This document shows, one piece after another, positions 17,072 to 28,247 of a stretch of 64,000 nt of DNA (the first letter of the stretch is position 1; every line of letters starts with the position of its first letter). The translations under genes were made by a program, and so were the position numbers. The DNA comes from Billgrantia lactosivorans (GTDB taxonomy: Bacteria > Pseudomonadota > Gammaproteobacteria > Pseudomonadales > Halomonadaceae). The stretch lies in the NCBI RefSeq assembly GCF_003254665.1, contig NZ_QHGY01000009.1, forward strand, positions 1 through 64,000, written 5' to 3'. Under the pieces are notes generated by a model that had not been told where the DNA came from, searched no databases, and saw only the letters and a list, made by a program, of their open reading frames with translations.

Positions 17072-18460
17072 CTATTCGTCCTCGAGGCGGCGATAGAGCG
17101 TGCGCCGGGCGATACCGAGGATGTCGGCGGTGCGCCGCTTGTTGCCGCCCGTCGCCTCGAGCACTTTCTGGATGTAGCGTTTCTCGACTTCTTCCAGGCT
17201 GGGCCAGCTCTGCTGGCCGCTGGCAATCATGGCCTTGCCCGTCTCGATCTGCCGGGCGGCACCGCGCTGGTCCTGGCCATGCTGGCGAATCCGCTCGGGC
17301 AGGTCGGTATGGCTGAGCAGGCCCTCTTCCGCCAGGGTCACGGCGCGCATGACGGCATTCTCCAGCTCGCGTACGTTGCCAGGGTAGGGGTAGTCCAGCA
17401 GGGTCTGCAGGGCCAGGGGCTCGATGCGCTCGATGGTCTTGCCCTGGGCACTGGCATGCTTCTCGATCATGGCCGTGACCAGACGTTCGATATCCCCCGG
17501 GCGCTCACGCAGCGGGGGAATGCGCAGCGAGAACGTCTCAAGGCGGTAGAACAGATCGCTGCGGAAATTGCCGCTCTCGATCTCCTGCTCCAGATCCCGA
17601 TGGGTGGCGGCGATGATGCGCACGTCCACCGCCTCCTCCTTCTCGGCCCCCACCGCCTTGACCTTTTTTTCCTGCAAGGCGCGCAGCAGCTTGGCCTGCA
17701 GGCCGGGTGACATCTCGCCGATCTCGTCGAGGAAGAGGCTGCCGCCGTTGGCCGCCTGGAACAGACCCTGGCGCGATTCGTTGGCACCGGTGAAGGCGCC
17801 CTTCACATGGCCGAAGAACTCGCTCTCCATCAGCTCGGAGGGAATGCTGGCGCAGTTGATGGCGACAAAGGGCTGGTCGGCGCGCGGACTCTCGGCGTGA
17901 ATGGCGCGGGCCAGCAGCTCCTTGCCGGTACCGCTCTCGCCCAGGATGAGGATGGGCGCATCGCTCTTGGCCAGGCGTGCCGCATCGTGGAACAGCGCCT
18001 GCATCGATTCGCTTTCGCCCACGATGCCGTGAAAGTGGCCGGCCGGCTCGTCCTGGTGCAGGCGTTCGGCCAGGCGCCGGTTTTCCAGCACTCGGAAGAC
18101 CGCTTCTCCCACGCTCTCCAGGTCCAGGGGCTTGGTGAGGAAGTCGTCGGCACCGATCTTGAGCGCCTCGACGGCCTGGTCGATGGTGCCGAAGGCGGTG
18201 ATGATGATGAACCCCAGGCGACTGCCCTCATGGCGCAGCTGCTCGAGCAGCTGCATGCCACTCATCCCCGGGAGGCGCACGTCGCTGATGATCAGGGCCA
18301 CCTCGGTGTGACTCAGGGTGACGACGGCCTCCTCGGCGCTGCCGACGCCTAGCGTCTGGTAACCGGCCTCCTGAAGCTCCTCCTCCAGCAGCTCGAGGAT
18401 GGCGGCGTCATCCTCGACGATGAGTATCGGAAAATCGCTATGGCTGTGGCTCCCTGTCAC
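17072..18460 (-). CDS. Sigma-54-dependent response regulator
   Basis: A 462-residue NtrC-family activator: receiver domain (residues 8-125, phosphorylated Asp in LIISDVRLPGMSG), AAA+ sigma-54 domain (about 150-375) with GESGTGKELLARAIH and the sigma-54 contact loop GAFTGA, and a C-terminal Fis-type helix-turn-helix (KRRTADILGIARRTLYRRLEDE). It should activate RpoN promoters after phosphorylation by the kinase whose 3' end overlaps its start by four bases. The target genes are not identifiable here. Confidence 0.93.
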   Translation of the reverse strand: MTGSHSHSDFPILIVEDDAAILELLEEELQEAGYQTLGVGSAEEAVVTLSHTEVALIISDVRLPGMSGMQLLEQLRHEGSRLGFIIITAFGTIDQAVEALKIGADDFLTKPLDLESVGEAVFRVLENRRLAERLHQDEPAGHFHGIVGESESMQALFHDAARLAKSDAPILILGESGTGKELLARAIHAESPRADQPFVAINCASIPSELMESEFFGHVKGAFTGANESRQGLFQAANGGSLFLDEIGEMSPGLQAKLLRALQEKKVKAVGAEKEEAVDVRIIAATHRDLEQEIESGNFRSDLFYRLETFSLRIPPLRERPGDIERLVTAMIEKHASAQGKTIERIEPLALQTLLDYPYPGNVRELENAVMRAVTLAEEGLLSHTDLPERIRQHGQDQRGAARQIETGKAMIASGQQSWPSLEEVEKRYIQKVLEATGGNKRRTADILGIARRTLYRRLEDE

Positions 18461-19914
18461 GTGGCAGTTCCTCCTTCATCGGCATCGTTCAGTGGCAGTC
18501 CGATCTCGAAGCCGGCTCCCCCCAGTTCGCTGTCGAACACCCCGACGGTGCCGCCGTGGTCGTTGATGATTCGGTGCACCATGGAAAGCCCCAGGCCGCT
18601 TCCCTGGCCCACGGGCTTGGTCGTGAAAAAGGGATCGAAGACCTGCGATTTGTCCTTGTCGACGATACCGGCGCCATCGTCCTCCACCCACAGCGTCAAC
18701 CAGCCGTCCCGTTCCCGCGAGCTGATGCGGACCCGGCTGACTTCCTTGGCCTGGGCGGCGTTGCGCAGCAGATTGGTCAGTACCTGGATCAGCTGCTGGC
18801 CGTTGGCCAGCAGCGGCGAGGAGGGCGCGACAAGGTCGAGTTCGAGCCGAATGGCCTTCTGCTCGAAGTCCTCCTCGACCAGCTCACGCGCTGTCTCGAG
18901 CAGCTCCGACAGGTCCAGCGGCTCCTTCTCGACGTTGTGGCGGCGACCCAGCTCCATCAGCTGGCGTACGATCTCGACGATACGCTCCACTTCGCTGCGA
19001 ATGCGCCCCAGCCGGTTCCGGTCGTCGTCGTCGAGCGTCGCGCGACGGGCCAGGCGCTGGGCCTGGCCGTTGATCACCGTCAGCGGCGCGCCGATCTCGT
19101 GGGCGACCCCGGCAGCCAGCACCCCCAGCTCGGCGAGCTTCTTCGACTTGCGCAGGCGTTTCTCCAGTTCGATCTCCTTGCGACGGCGCGCCTCGATGTC
19201 GGCATCCTTCTCGGCCATGGCGTCCAGCATGCCGTTGAGCGCCACGGCAAGGCGCTCGTACTCCTGCGGTCCCTTGGCTTCGGCACGCTGGCCGCGGTCG
19301 CCGGCCTCGACGCGCTGCATGACGGTCAGCAGACGCTCCAGCGGTCGCTCGATGTGACGCCGGAACCCCCACCAGATGCCCAGCACGATCCCGCCCGCGC
19401 CGATGACGAAGGCCAGCAGGGCCAGCTGGCTGAGAAAGCCGGTGTAGTTCTCGATGCCGGTGTTGAGCCGGTTGACCTGGAGCACCCCCTGCACCTCGCC
19501 GGTGGCGGATTGCAGCGGCTTCAGCGCCGAGTAGTAGTGCCAGCCGTCGTGCTCGCGGTAGGCCGCACGCATCTCGCCATCCTCGGCCACCTCGCGAATG
19601 GTCTCGGGGCTGAACAGCGCCTGGCCCAGCCCCAGGCCGTAGATCTCCCGGCCGCTTTCGTCGAACACGTAGGCGCCGTAGATCCGATGGAACGAGAACG
19701 CAGAGTAGAGCGACTCCTCGAGGTGCTCGGTGGCGTCGCGGGTAAGTGCCTGGCTCAGGGTGGTGCCGATCACGTTGGTGATGACCTGGACCTCCCGCTC
19801 CAGGCGGTTGCGCACGTTGTCCTCGAGCGACTTGATGGCCACCAGGCTGAAGATCAGCAGCGCGAGAAACAGCGGTGCGATGACGGTCAGGAGTATGAGA
19901 TTGCGTAGGCGCAT
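18457..19914 (-). CDS. Membrane sensor histidine kinase
   Basis: A 485-residue kinase with a first membrane helix (LILLTVIAPLFLALLIFSLVAI), a periplasmic sensor region of about 150 residues, a second helix near residues 168-190, a HAMP linker, the H-box GVAHEIGAPLTVINGQ and an HATPase domain (VEDDGAGIVDKDKSQVFDPFF). It phosphorylates the adjacent sigma-54 regulator. The frame is open to a TTG at 19986, but the ATG at 19914 starts the basic membrane-insertion segment MRLRNL and avoids overlap with the neighbouring gene. Confidence 0.9.
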   Translation of the reverse strand: MRLRNLILLTVIAPLFLALLIFSLVAIKSLEDNVRNRLEREVQVITNVIGTTLSQALTRDATEHLEESLYSAFSFHRIYGAYVFDESGREIYGLGLGQALFSPETIREVAEDGEMRAAYREHDGWHYYSALKPLQSATGEVQGVLQVNRLNTGIENYTGFLSQLALLAFVIGAGGIVLGIWWGFRRHIERPLERLLTVMQRVEAGDRGQRAEAKGPQEYERLAVALNGMLDAMAEKDADIEARRRKEIELEKRLRKSKKLAELGVLAAGVAHEIGAPLTVINGQAQRLARRATLDDDDRNRLGRIRSEVERIVEIVRQLMELGRRHNVEKEPLDLSELLETARELVEEDFEQKAIRLELDLVAPSSPLLANGQQLIQVLTNLLRNAAQAKEVSRVRISSRERDGWLTLWVEDDGAGIVDKDKSQVFDPFFTTKPVGQGSGLGLSMVHRIINDHGGTVGVFDSELGGAGFEIGLPLNDADEGGTAT

Positions 19915-19982
19915 GGCGGCTCGCGAACGATGGTCGAGGAATGCGGGAGTGCCGGCTTTCCAGCCCGGCGCCGCGCCGGAGT

Positions 19983-21128
19983 TCAATCCACCGGCCTCAA
20001 CCGGTAGAGACTGCCCTTCGAATCGTCGTCGCTGATCAGGTAGATGGCGCCGTCATGACCCTGGTGCACGTCGCGAATGCGTCCGATTTCCCCGTCGAGC
20101 ACCTGCTCAGCGTCGACGACGCGATCCTCCTCCAGCTCCAGGCGGTAAAGCTGCTCGCTGCGTAACCCCCCCGCCAGCAGGTTGCCCTGCCAGGCTTCGA
20201 ACATGTCCGAGGTGACCTGGGTCAGGCCGGAAGGGGCGAATCGGCCCTCGAAGACATAGGCCGGATCGCGCATGCCGGGCAGCGACTTCTCCCCGATGGG
20301 CTCACGTGTGCCGTAGTCAAGCCCTTGGCTTGCCTCGGGCCAGCCATAGTTCTCGCCGGCGATGAGCCGGTTGAGCTCGTCGCCGGTGCGGGGGCCATGT
20401 TCGGTGGCCCAGGCATCGCCCGCTTGGGTGACGACCAGGCCCTGGGGGTTGCGGTTGCCCAGGGTGAAGATCTCGTCGAGGGTTTCGTCATCGTCGACGA
20501 AGGGGTTGTCGTCGGGCACGCCGCCGGTTTCCGTCAGGCGCAGCACACTGCCGGCATGGTCGCGGCCGTCCTGCGCCCGCGACGGGGTGCCGCGTTCGCC
20601 GATGGTCATCAGCAGGGTGCCGTCGGGCAACCAGGCAAGGCGTGAACCGTAGTGGATGCCTCGCTTGGAGTCACGATTCTGTGCAAACAGCAGTTCGATG
20701 TCCGTCAAGCCGTCATCATCCAGTCGGGCGCGACTCAGGGCGGTTGCGCTACCGCCATCGCCAGGCTTGCTCCAGGTGAAGTAGAGCCAGTCGTGCTCGC
20801 CGTCGCCGTAGCGAGGGTGCAGTTCCAGGTCGAGCAGCCCGCCCTGGCCACGGGGGTTGACCTCGGGAAGGCCCTCCAGTTGAGCGATGCTGCCGTCCTC
20901 CTCGACCAGCGCCAGGCGCCCCGGGCGTTCGCTGACCAGGAAGCGGCCGTCCGGCAGCAGGATCACGGCCCAGGGGTGCTCGAACCCTTCGGCAATCCGC
21001 TCGAGGCGAAGCTCCAGATGTTCGGTATCAATGCGCTCGGCGACGACCTCGGCGGCCTGGCTCGTGCCGACGCCTGCCGCGAGGGACGCCAGCAGCCCAA
21101 CCGCCAGCCGTTTGCTTGCTTCATGCAT
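19983..21128 (-). CDS. PQQ-dependent aldose sugar dehydrogenase (YliI-like)
   Basis: A 381-residue periplasmic six-bladed propeller enzyme with a Sec signal peptide (LLASLAAGVGTSQAAE, cleavage near residue 25). Family motifs include HPWAVILLPDGRFLVSERPG, GQGGLLDLELHPRY and EHGPRTGDELNRLIAGENYGWP. It oxidises aldose sugars when loaded with PQQ; physiological substrates of this class are poorly defined. The ATG at 21128 is preceded by AAGGGAGAG; the longer frame overlaps the AEC gene and is spurious. It lies just upstream of the kinase, so co-transcription is possible. Confidence 0.9.
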   Translation of the reverse strand: MHEASKRLAVGLLASLAAGVGTSQAAEVVAERIDTEHLELRLERIAEGFEHPWAVILLPDGRFLVSERPGRLALVEEDGSIAQLEGLPEVNPRGQGGLLDLELHPRYGDGEHDWLYFTWSKPGDGGSATALSRARLDDDGLTDIELLFAQNRDSKRGIHYGSRLAWLPDGTLLMTIGERGTPSRAQDGRDHAGSVLRLTETGGVPDDNPFVDDDETLDEIFTLGNRNPQGLVVTQAGDAWATEHGPRTGDELNRLIAGENYGWPEASQGLDYGTREPIGEKSLPGMRDPAYVFEGRFAPSGLTQVTSDMFEAWQGNLLAGGLRSEQLYRLELEEDRVVDAEQVLDGEIGRIRDVHQGHDGAIYLISDDDSKGSLYRLRPVD

Positions 21129-21220
21129 GACTCTCTCCCTTGCATTTCGATGCCGCCCCGAAAGATACAGACTCCGAAGCGCCCGGGGTGTTCCCATTCC
21201 CCGCCCGGCGGGGCTTGCCG

Positions 21221-22096
21221 CTACATCAGGATCGCCAGCAGGATCGGCAGATAGAGCAATGACAGCAGCGTCGAGCAGAACACCAGGCTGGCCACGTACT
21301 CCGGCTCGCGCTTGGCGCGCTGCGCGAACAGGTAGTTGAACACGGCCACCGGCATGCTCATCTGGATCACGAGGATGCCGAGCGCCAGCGGCGACAGCCC
21401 CAGCAGCGTGCCGATCCCCCAGGCCAGCAGCGCGGCCACCGGCGTGCGCAGCAGGCTGAAGCCGATCCCCGAACGCAGGTTCTTGACCTTGATGCTGGCC
21501 AGCGACACGCCCAGCGTGATCAGCATGAGCGGCACGGTGAAGCCCGAGATCAGCCCCACGCTGTTGTCCAGCCACCGCGGCAGCTCGGTGTCGGTCAGCA
21601 GCAGCGTGAGTGCTATCAGGATAGCGTAAACCGTGGGCGTCCTGACCAGGGTTCGCAGGGGGTTGCCGGTGCTGGCGATGATGGCCCCGATGGTGAACTG
21701 GAACAGCGACACCGTGACCATCACCGTGATGCCGAAGGCGAAGCCGGCGCTGCCGAAGGCGTAGAGCACTACCGGCAGCCCCATGTTGCCGGTATTGGGG
21801 TACATCATCGGTGCCAGCAGCACCCGCCAGTCACGACGCAGCAGGCGCGCCATGGCGAAGGTGGCGAGGCCCATGGCGACGATGACCAGCGCCGTGGCCA
21901 GCATGGTGCGCCCGAAACTGCCGGCGTCGATTTCGGCCCCGGAGAGCGAGGCGATCACCAGCGCCGGGGTGCCGATGTTGAAGACCAGGCGCGTGACGAA
22001 ATCCACGGGGTAGGGCTGGCCCAGGCGGATCCAGGTGAAGCCGAGACCGGCACCGGCCAGTACGGGCGCCATCACGGCAAAGAGATCGGCGAGCAT
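21221..22096 (-). CDS. AEC-family (auxin efflux carrier type) permease
   Basis: A 291-residue membrane protein with about ten helices in the bile-acid/AEC fold. Signatures include GAGLGFTWIRLGQPYP, YPNTGNMGLPVVLYAFG and PLALGILVIQMSMPVAVFNYLFAQR. Family members export or import carboxylates such as malonate or malate; the substrate here is open. The ATG at 22096 gives the normal length; upstream in-frame residues are not family-like. Confidence 0.88.
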   Translation of the reverse strand: MLADLFAVMAPVLAGAGLGFTWIRLGQPYPVDFVTRLVFNIGTPALVIASLSGAEIDAGSFGRTMLATALVIVAMGLATFAMARLLRRDWRVLLAPMMYPNTGNMGLPVVLYAFGSAGFAFGITVMVTVSLFQFTIGAIIASTGNPLRTLVRTPTVYAILIALTLLLTDTELPRWLDNSVGLISGFTVPLMLITLGVSLASIKVKNLRSGIGFSLLRTPVAALLAWGIGTLLGLSPLALGILVIQMSMPVAVFNYLFAQRAKREPEYVASLVFCSTLLSLLYLPILLAILM

Positions 22097-22275
22097 CGAG
22101 CGTCCAGGGTAGTGAGCAAGCGAAACATTGTCGTGAAGAGTGCCGGCTCGATGCAAGCTCGACGGGCCGCTGGGTCGCTCAGGCAAGGAACCCGAGGCTA
22201 GACGGACCGGTTTCACCTTGGTGCAGGCGGCCTTCTCCCGGTAAGCTGCGACTCTTGTTCGCAAGGAATTCTCAA

Positions 22276-24081
<1,806 letters not shown>

Positions 24082-24100
24082 GCCTTTCATGCCAGGCTCC

Positions 24101-24129
24101 GACGGTGGCGGGGCAGGCCCGCCACCGTC
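24101..24129. terminator. Bidirectional terminator between convergent genes
   Basis: GACGGTGGCGGG (24101-24112) pairs perfectly with CCCGCCACCGTC (24118-24129). It sits between the exporter stop and the symporter stop; T-rich flanks are weak on both sides. Confidence 0.7.
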
Positions 24130-24135
24130 TTCCCG

Positions 24136-25719
24136 CTAGATGAACAGGCCAACCCAGACCACGGTTACGACCACCAGCAGGCCCGCCAGCACGCGGTAGT
24201 TCTGCCACCACGGCTTGCCGGCAAGCTCGCGCGACTCCTCGCGCCAGGCCGCGCGCGACCAGACGCAATCCTTGAGCTCCTCCTCTCTTGGCGCCTCGGT
24301 GCCCAGCGTGACGCCGACGAAGATCGACACGCACAGCAGCAGCATGAGGCCGGTGCCGTAGAGGAACTGCAGCTGATACAGCTCGAAGATCTCGCCGGCG
24401 AGAAAGCCGGCCATGCCGATCGGCGCGCCGATGACCAGGGTCCAGAACCCCGCCGCCGCGGTGGCCCGACGCCAGAACAGCCCGCCGAGGAAGATCACCA
24501 CCGCCGGCATGGTGACGTAGCCGAGGAAGGACTGGAAATACTCGACGATGCCCTCGAAGGTGAGGATCACCGGCGCCCACAGCCCGGCGACGACCATGAA
24601 TACGGCCACCATGCCACGGCTGATCAGCAACAGCTGCTTTTCGCTGCGCTGCTTCTTGCGTGTCTTGATGAAGTCGTTGACCACCAACGAGGAAGCGCCG
24701 TTGAGCACCGAGTCGAGCGTCGACATCAGTGCGGCCACCAGTGCTGCCAGCACTACCCCGCGTATGCCGATGGGCAGGAGGTCGAAGGCCAGCGTCGGCC
24801 AGATCAGGTCCGCCTCTTCCAGCTCCGGGTAGATGGCGCGACCCATGGTGCCGGGCAGGATCAGCAGGAACAGCAGCGGCAACTGGAGAAACGCCGCCAT
24901 CAGCGCGCCCCAGCGGCCGTGGTCGATGCTCTTGGCGGAGAGCACCTTCTGCATGACGATGTGGTTGGTCGTCCAATAGTAGAAGCCCAGCCACAGCACA
25001 CCGGTGAAGATACCGGGCCAGGGCAGGAAGTCGTCGTCCGCCGGCTTGACGATGCTGAAGCCGTTCTCCGGTGCGGCTTCCTTCACCGCGCTCCAGGAGC
25101 CCAGCTCATTGAAGACCATGAAGAAGATGATGCCACCCGCCACGTAGAGCAGCACACACTGAATGGTATCGGTGACGATCACCGCTCGCAGCCCACCGAG
25201 GATCACGTAACCGCCGCCGAGCAGCGCCATGGCGCCAATCAGTACGCCCAGCGGTACGTCGGGGAACAGTAGCTGCAGGGTAATGCCGCCGGCGAACAGC
25301 GCGCCGGCACTGTCGATCAGGATGGCGGTGAATATCGAGAACAGCGAAAAGGCGTAGCGTGAGCGCTGGTCGTAGCGGCGGGCGAGGAACTCCGGCATGG
25401 TGCTGACCCGCGAGCGCAGGTAGAACGGCAGAATGAAGAGCACGAAGAACACCAGCACCAGCGTGGCCATCCACTCGTAGTTCCACACCGCGATGCCGTC
25501 GTGGTAGCCCGCGCCCGCCAGGCCGATGTAGGAAGTGCCGGAAAGGTTGGCGGACACCAGGCTGAGGCCGACCAGTGGCCAGAGCGTGCCGCGACCGGCC
25601 AGGAAGTAGCTCTCCGAATCCTGCTGCTTGCGCCCCGCCCAGAAACCGATGCCCAGAATCATGACCACGTAGAGGCCGACGATCACCAGATCGATAGTCG
25701 CTAGTTCGAACTCGGGCAC
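24136..25719 (-). CDS. Sodium/solute symporter (SSS family)
   Basis: A 527-residue carrier with about fourteen helices. The N-terminal FWAGRKQQDSESYFLAGRGTLWPLVGLSLVSANLSGTSYIGLAG is the Na+-site region of the SglT-like branch, and STLDSVLNGASSLVVNDFI is the conserved helix-8 segment. Sugars such as galactose or related solutes are the usual substrates of this branch; the exact one is unknown. The gene stands alone. Confidence 0.88.
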   Translation of the reverse strand: MPEFELATIDLVIVGLYVVMILGIGFWAGRKQQDSESYFLAGRGTLWPLVGLSLVSANLSGTSYIGLAGAGYHDGIAVWNYEWMATLVLVFFVLFILPFYLRSRVSTMPEFLARRYDQRSRYAFSLFSIFTAILIDSAGALFAGGITLQLLFPDVPLGVLIGAMALLGGGYVILGGLRAVIVTDTIQCVLLYVAGGIIFFMVFNELGSWSAVKEAAPENGFSIVKPADDDFLPWPGIFTGVLWLGFYYWTTNHIVMQKVLSAKSIDHGRWGALMAAFLQLPLLFLLILPGTMGRAIYPELEEADLIWPTLAFDLLPIGIRGVVLAALVAALMSTLDSVLNGASSLVVNDFIKTRKKQRSEKQLLLISRGMVAVFMVVAGLWAPVILTFEGIVEYFQSFLGYVTMPAVVIFLGGLFWRRATAAAGFWTLVIGAPIGMAGFLAGEIFELYQLQFLYGTGLMLLLCVSIFVGVTLGTEAPREEELKDCVWSRAAWREESRELAGKPWWQNYRVLAGLLVVVTVVWVGLFI

Positions 25720-25883
25720 GGCATCCCTCCTTAGCCCATGGCTCCCTGTCGATGTGGCCGCGCTGATTCCCTGTCAGGCGGCCGACTCAACTGCAGTCCG
25801 CCCATAAACCGTAGTCCAGCGGGGTCGAGGCAGCAACGCAGCCATCTGCGCAGGGCATGCGACGAGTTGAGCCCGGGCGCGCG

Positions 25884-25933
25884 GATCGACGCTGGGCGGC
25901 GGCTGCGCCGCCCGGGGAGGGGAGGCGTCGATC
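25884..25933 (-). terminator. Nested hairpin downstream of the YceI-like gene
   Basis: GATCGACGC (25884-25892) pairs with GCGTCGATC (25925-25933), enclosing a second stem GGGCGGC/GCCGCCC (25894-25900 with 25907-25913). It is 25 bases beyond the stop of the minus-strand gene. No clear T-tract follows. Confidence 0.5.
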
Positions 25934-25957
25934 GAGGAAGGGGGAGGCGGCAGAGGG

Positions 25958-26563
25958 TCAGGAATCGTCGGATTGGACCAGCAGGGCATCGAGCGTGACC
26001 GGCACCTCGTCGCCGATCTGCTCGTAGCCAAGCAGCAGCAGCACCGAACGCAGGGTGGGGTCGGCCATCAGCGCCTGTCCGTCCAGCGCCACCCGCTCGG
26101 CGTTGGTGACCTGCACCTGCCCCTGACTCGTCTTGGTGAAGCGAACCGGCAGCGACTCCTCGCGCTCGGCGTTGCCGGAGCGCACCGTCATCGTCAGCTC
26201 CTCCACCAACGAATCGCCCACCGCCAGCTGGTCCAGCCGCTGCGGGGGGAAGCGGGTGGTCAGGGTGGCCATGGGCCGCTCGGTAATGCCGGCAAGCCAG
26301 GGCGGCAACTGCCCGAGCCGTTCGACCACGTCGCTCTGGTTGAGCCGCAGCGGCAGCTGCAGGGTGCCATCGGCATCCGCGCTGCCGGAAAGCCGGCGCA
26401 CCTCGTGCTGGCGCGGCACGGGGCCGTCGGGGGTGATCTGCATCACTGTGGCGGAGACCCGCGAGCGCTCGGGCTCGAGCTCCCAGGCCGCTAGCGGCAG
26501 GGCGAACAGCAGGGCCGAGGCGCCCAGGGCCAGCATGGGAAAGGTAGGCAAAAGGCGGTTCAT
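25958..26563 (-). CDS. YceI-like periplasmic protein
   Basis: A 201-residue exported protein with a signal peptide (LALGASALLFALPLAA, cleaved near residue 26). The mature N-terminus WELEPERSRVSATVMQI resembles the first strand of the YceI lipid-binding lipocalin fold, and the remaining sequence alternates as beta strands. Similarity is only partial, so the family call is moderate. Function would be binding of an isoprenoid-like ligand. It is monocistronic and sits just upstream of the tRNA on the opposite strand. Confidence 0.6.
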   Translation of the reverse strand: MNRLLPTFPMLALGASALLFALPLAAWELEPERSRVSATVMQITPDGPVPRQHEVRRLSGSADADGTLQLPLRLNQSDVVERLGQLPPWLAGITERPMATLTTRFPPQRLDQLAVGDSLVEELTMTVRSGNAEREESLPVRFTKTSQGQVQVTNAERVALDGQALMADPTLRSVLLLLGYEQIGDEVPVTLDALLVQSDDS

Positions 26564-26706
26564 GAACGGTGCGTCTCCTGGAGCGGAAGGCTCATCCAGA
26601 AGACACGCCAGATGCCGAGAAGTGCCCCGCTCGAGTGATGGAAGTGTCGCCCGCGCGGCGCTGGCCTCACCCGGCAGCTTTCGCTATCATACGGCGGCGC
26701 AATGCA

Positions 26707-26783
<77 letters not shown>

Positions 26784-27101
26784 AAAACTCTTCCCGTTTC
26801 ACCCCAGAACATGTCAGAAGCCGCGCTACCACGGGTCTCATAAGAAACGACGTCAATGGTGACGAGCTGAAATGAGACCACCTCTCAGCTCTCTGTCACG
26901 GTGATCTTCGCGATGGCGGCAGGATATCTCGGAGCACGACCTGATTCTGTGTCCAGACGTCTTTCTCGATGGAGAATACGCTCCTCAGCCAGGCCAGGAT
27001 CAAACGCCGGGTCGCCCCCAGCGCCTCGGGATCTTCTACCTCGGTTTCTCGCGCGTCGAGCCCCGCGATCCCGCCAAGCCCACGGACCACGCGGCTGATC
27101 G

Positions 27102-27353
27102 TCAGCAGGGCGTCGCTCCCCGGGTCTCGTGCACGCTGCCGGGCAGGGCGAACCGGGCGCGAACGCCGACTTCCTCGGCTTCCAGCGCGAAGCTTTCGGT
27201 GAAGGCATTCACCGCAGTCTTGCTGGCGCTGTAGAACGACAGGGCCGGTAGCGGGTGCAGCGTCACGCTGGAGCTGACGATAGCGCCGCTGCACCGCTCG
27301 CGCATGCCGGGCATCACCGCGCGTGTCATGGCCATGGTCCCCAGCACGTTGGT
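27102..27353 (-). pseudogene. Short-chain dehydrogenase fragment
   Basis: The minus strand encodes a piece with SGAIVSSSVTL and the SDR catalytic motif as FYSASKTAVNAFTESFALE, then VRARFALPGS and an early stop. The N-terminal nucleotide-binding part is missing and downstream codons lie in shifted frames to about 26890. It is a truncated, frameshifted SDR of the type that ends in PGxAxETR. It lies between the tRNA and the DJ-1 gene and is probably not functional. Confidence 0.65.
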
Positions 27354-27405
27354 CTGACATAGGTCGAGTAGTCAGTGGAGCCTGGGTGTCACGTTTTTAA
27401 GAATT

Positions 27406-27436
27406 GAGGCTGTCAGTAGCAAGCACTGTCAGCCTC
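27406..27436 (-). terminator. Hairpin terminator after the DJ-1 gene
   Basis: GAGGCTGTCAGT pairs with ACTGTCAGCCTC with one T-T mismatch, seven bases beyond the stop. On the minus strand it is followed by AATTCTTAAAAA, a weak U-tract. Confidence 0.55.
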
Positions 27437-27442
27437 AAATGC

Positions 27443-28135
27443 TCATGATGCAGCGTGATCGGCAAGCTTATCTAGCAGAACGGTTGCGGCTGGGGCTGAG
27501 GACGCCGGGTTTTGACCGGTGATCAGCAGGCCATCAGTGATGACATAGGATCCCCAGTCGTCTCCTTTCGAAAAGATACCGCCCTTGGCTTTGAGTTCGT
27601 CTTCGACCAGAAACGGCACGATGTCGGTAAGGCCGACAGCGGCTTCTTCGCTGTTGGCAAACCCCGTGACTTTCTTGCCTTCTACCAGCGGGCGGCCACT
27701 TGGCGTTTTAGCGTGGCGGAGCAGGCCTGGTGCATGGCAAACAAGTGCAACCGGCTTCTCGGCAGCGAGGAACGACTCAATCAGCGAGATTGAGTTTTTA
27801 TCTTCGGCGAGATCCCAAAGAGGACCGTGGCCGCCGGGATAGAACACGGTATCGAATTCGGCTTGTGAAACGCTATCCAGGCGCACGGTGTTGGCAAGTT
27901 GGACCTGGGCGTCTGCATCTGCCTCAAAGCGGCGAGTCAGATCAGTCTGGAAGTCTGGCTCGTTGCTCTTCGGATCGAGTGGCGGCTGACCACCCTTAGG
28001 CGATGCCAGGACGATCTCTGCGCCGGCTTCTTTGAATACGTAGTATGGCGCGGCCAGCTCTTCGAGCCAGAAGCCGGTTTTTCGGCCAGTGTTGCCAAGT
28101 TGGTCGTGTGATGTCAGAACCATCAGAATTTTCAT
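27443..28135 (-). CDS. DJ-1/PfpI (Hsp31-like) type 1 glutamine amidotransferase-domain protein
   Basis: A 230-residue protein of the Hsp31/YajL superfamily. The nucleophile elbow is VALVCHAPGLL with the Cys-His pair, and FDTVFYPGGHGPLWDL supplies the conserved Gly-His. Relatives act as glyoxalase III or chaperones against reactive carbonyls. The ATG at 28135 is preceded by GGAGAAAGG; the frame's upstream TTG at 28147 overlaps that site. A TAGAC-N5-GTCTA palindrome precedes it and a matching copy precedes the adjacent TetR gene, which strongly suggests control by that repressor. Confidence 0.88.
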   Translation of the reverse strand: MKILMVLTSHDQLGNTGRKTGFWLEELAAPYYVFKEAGAEIVLASPKGGQPPLDPKSNEPDFQTDLTRRFEADADAQVQLANTVRLDSVSQAEFDTVFYPGGHGPLWDLAEDKNSISLIESFLAAEKPVALVCHAPGLLRHAKTPSGRPLVEGKKVTGFANSEEAAVGLTDIVPFLVEDELKAKGGIFSKGDDWGSYVITDGLLITGQNPASSAPAATVLLDKLADHAAS

Positions 28136-28165
28136 GCCTTTCTCCAATCGGTAGGTGGTTTGTAT

Positions 28166-28180
28166 TAGACCGGTCGTCTA
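28166..28180. promoter_or_regulatory. TetR operator upstream of the DJ-1 gene
   Basis: The palindrome TAGACCGGTCGTCTA lies 30 bases upstream of the DJ-1 start. It differs by one base from the copy at 28876 in front of the TetR gene. It is similar in form to NemR-type operators, as I recall them. Confidence 0.75.
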
Positions 28181-28247
28181 GAAACGAGGCGTAAAAAAAT
28201 ACTCCTGAGAGAACACTCTCGAGTAGTACCTCCACATCTCTCCCCGG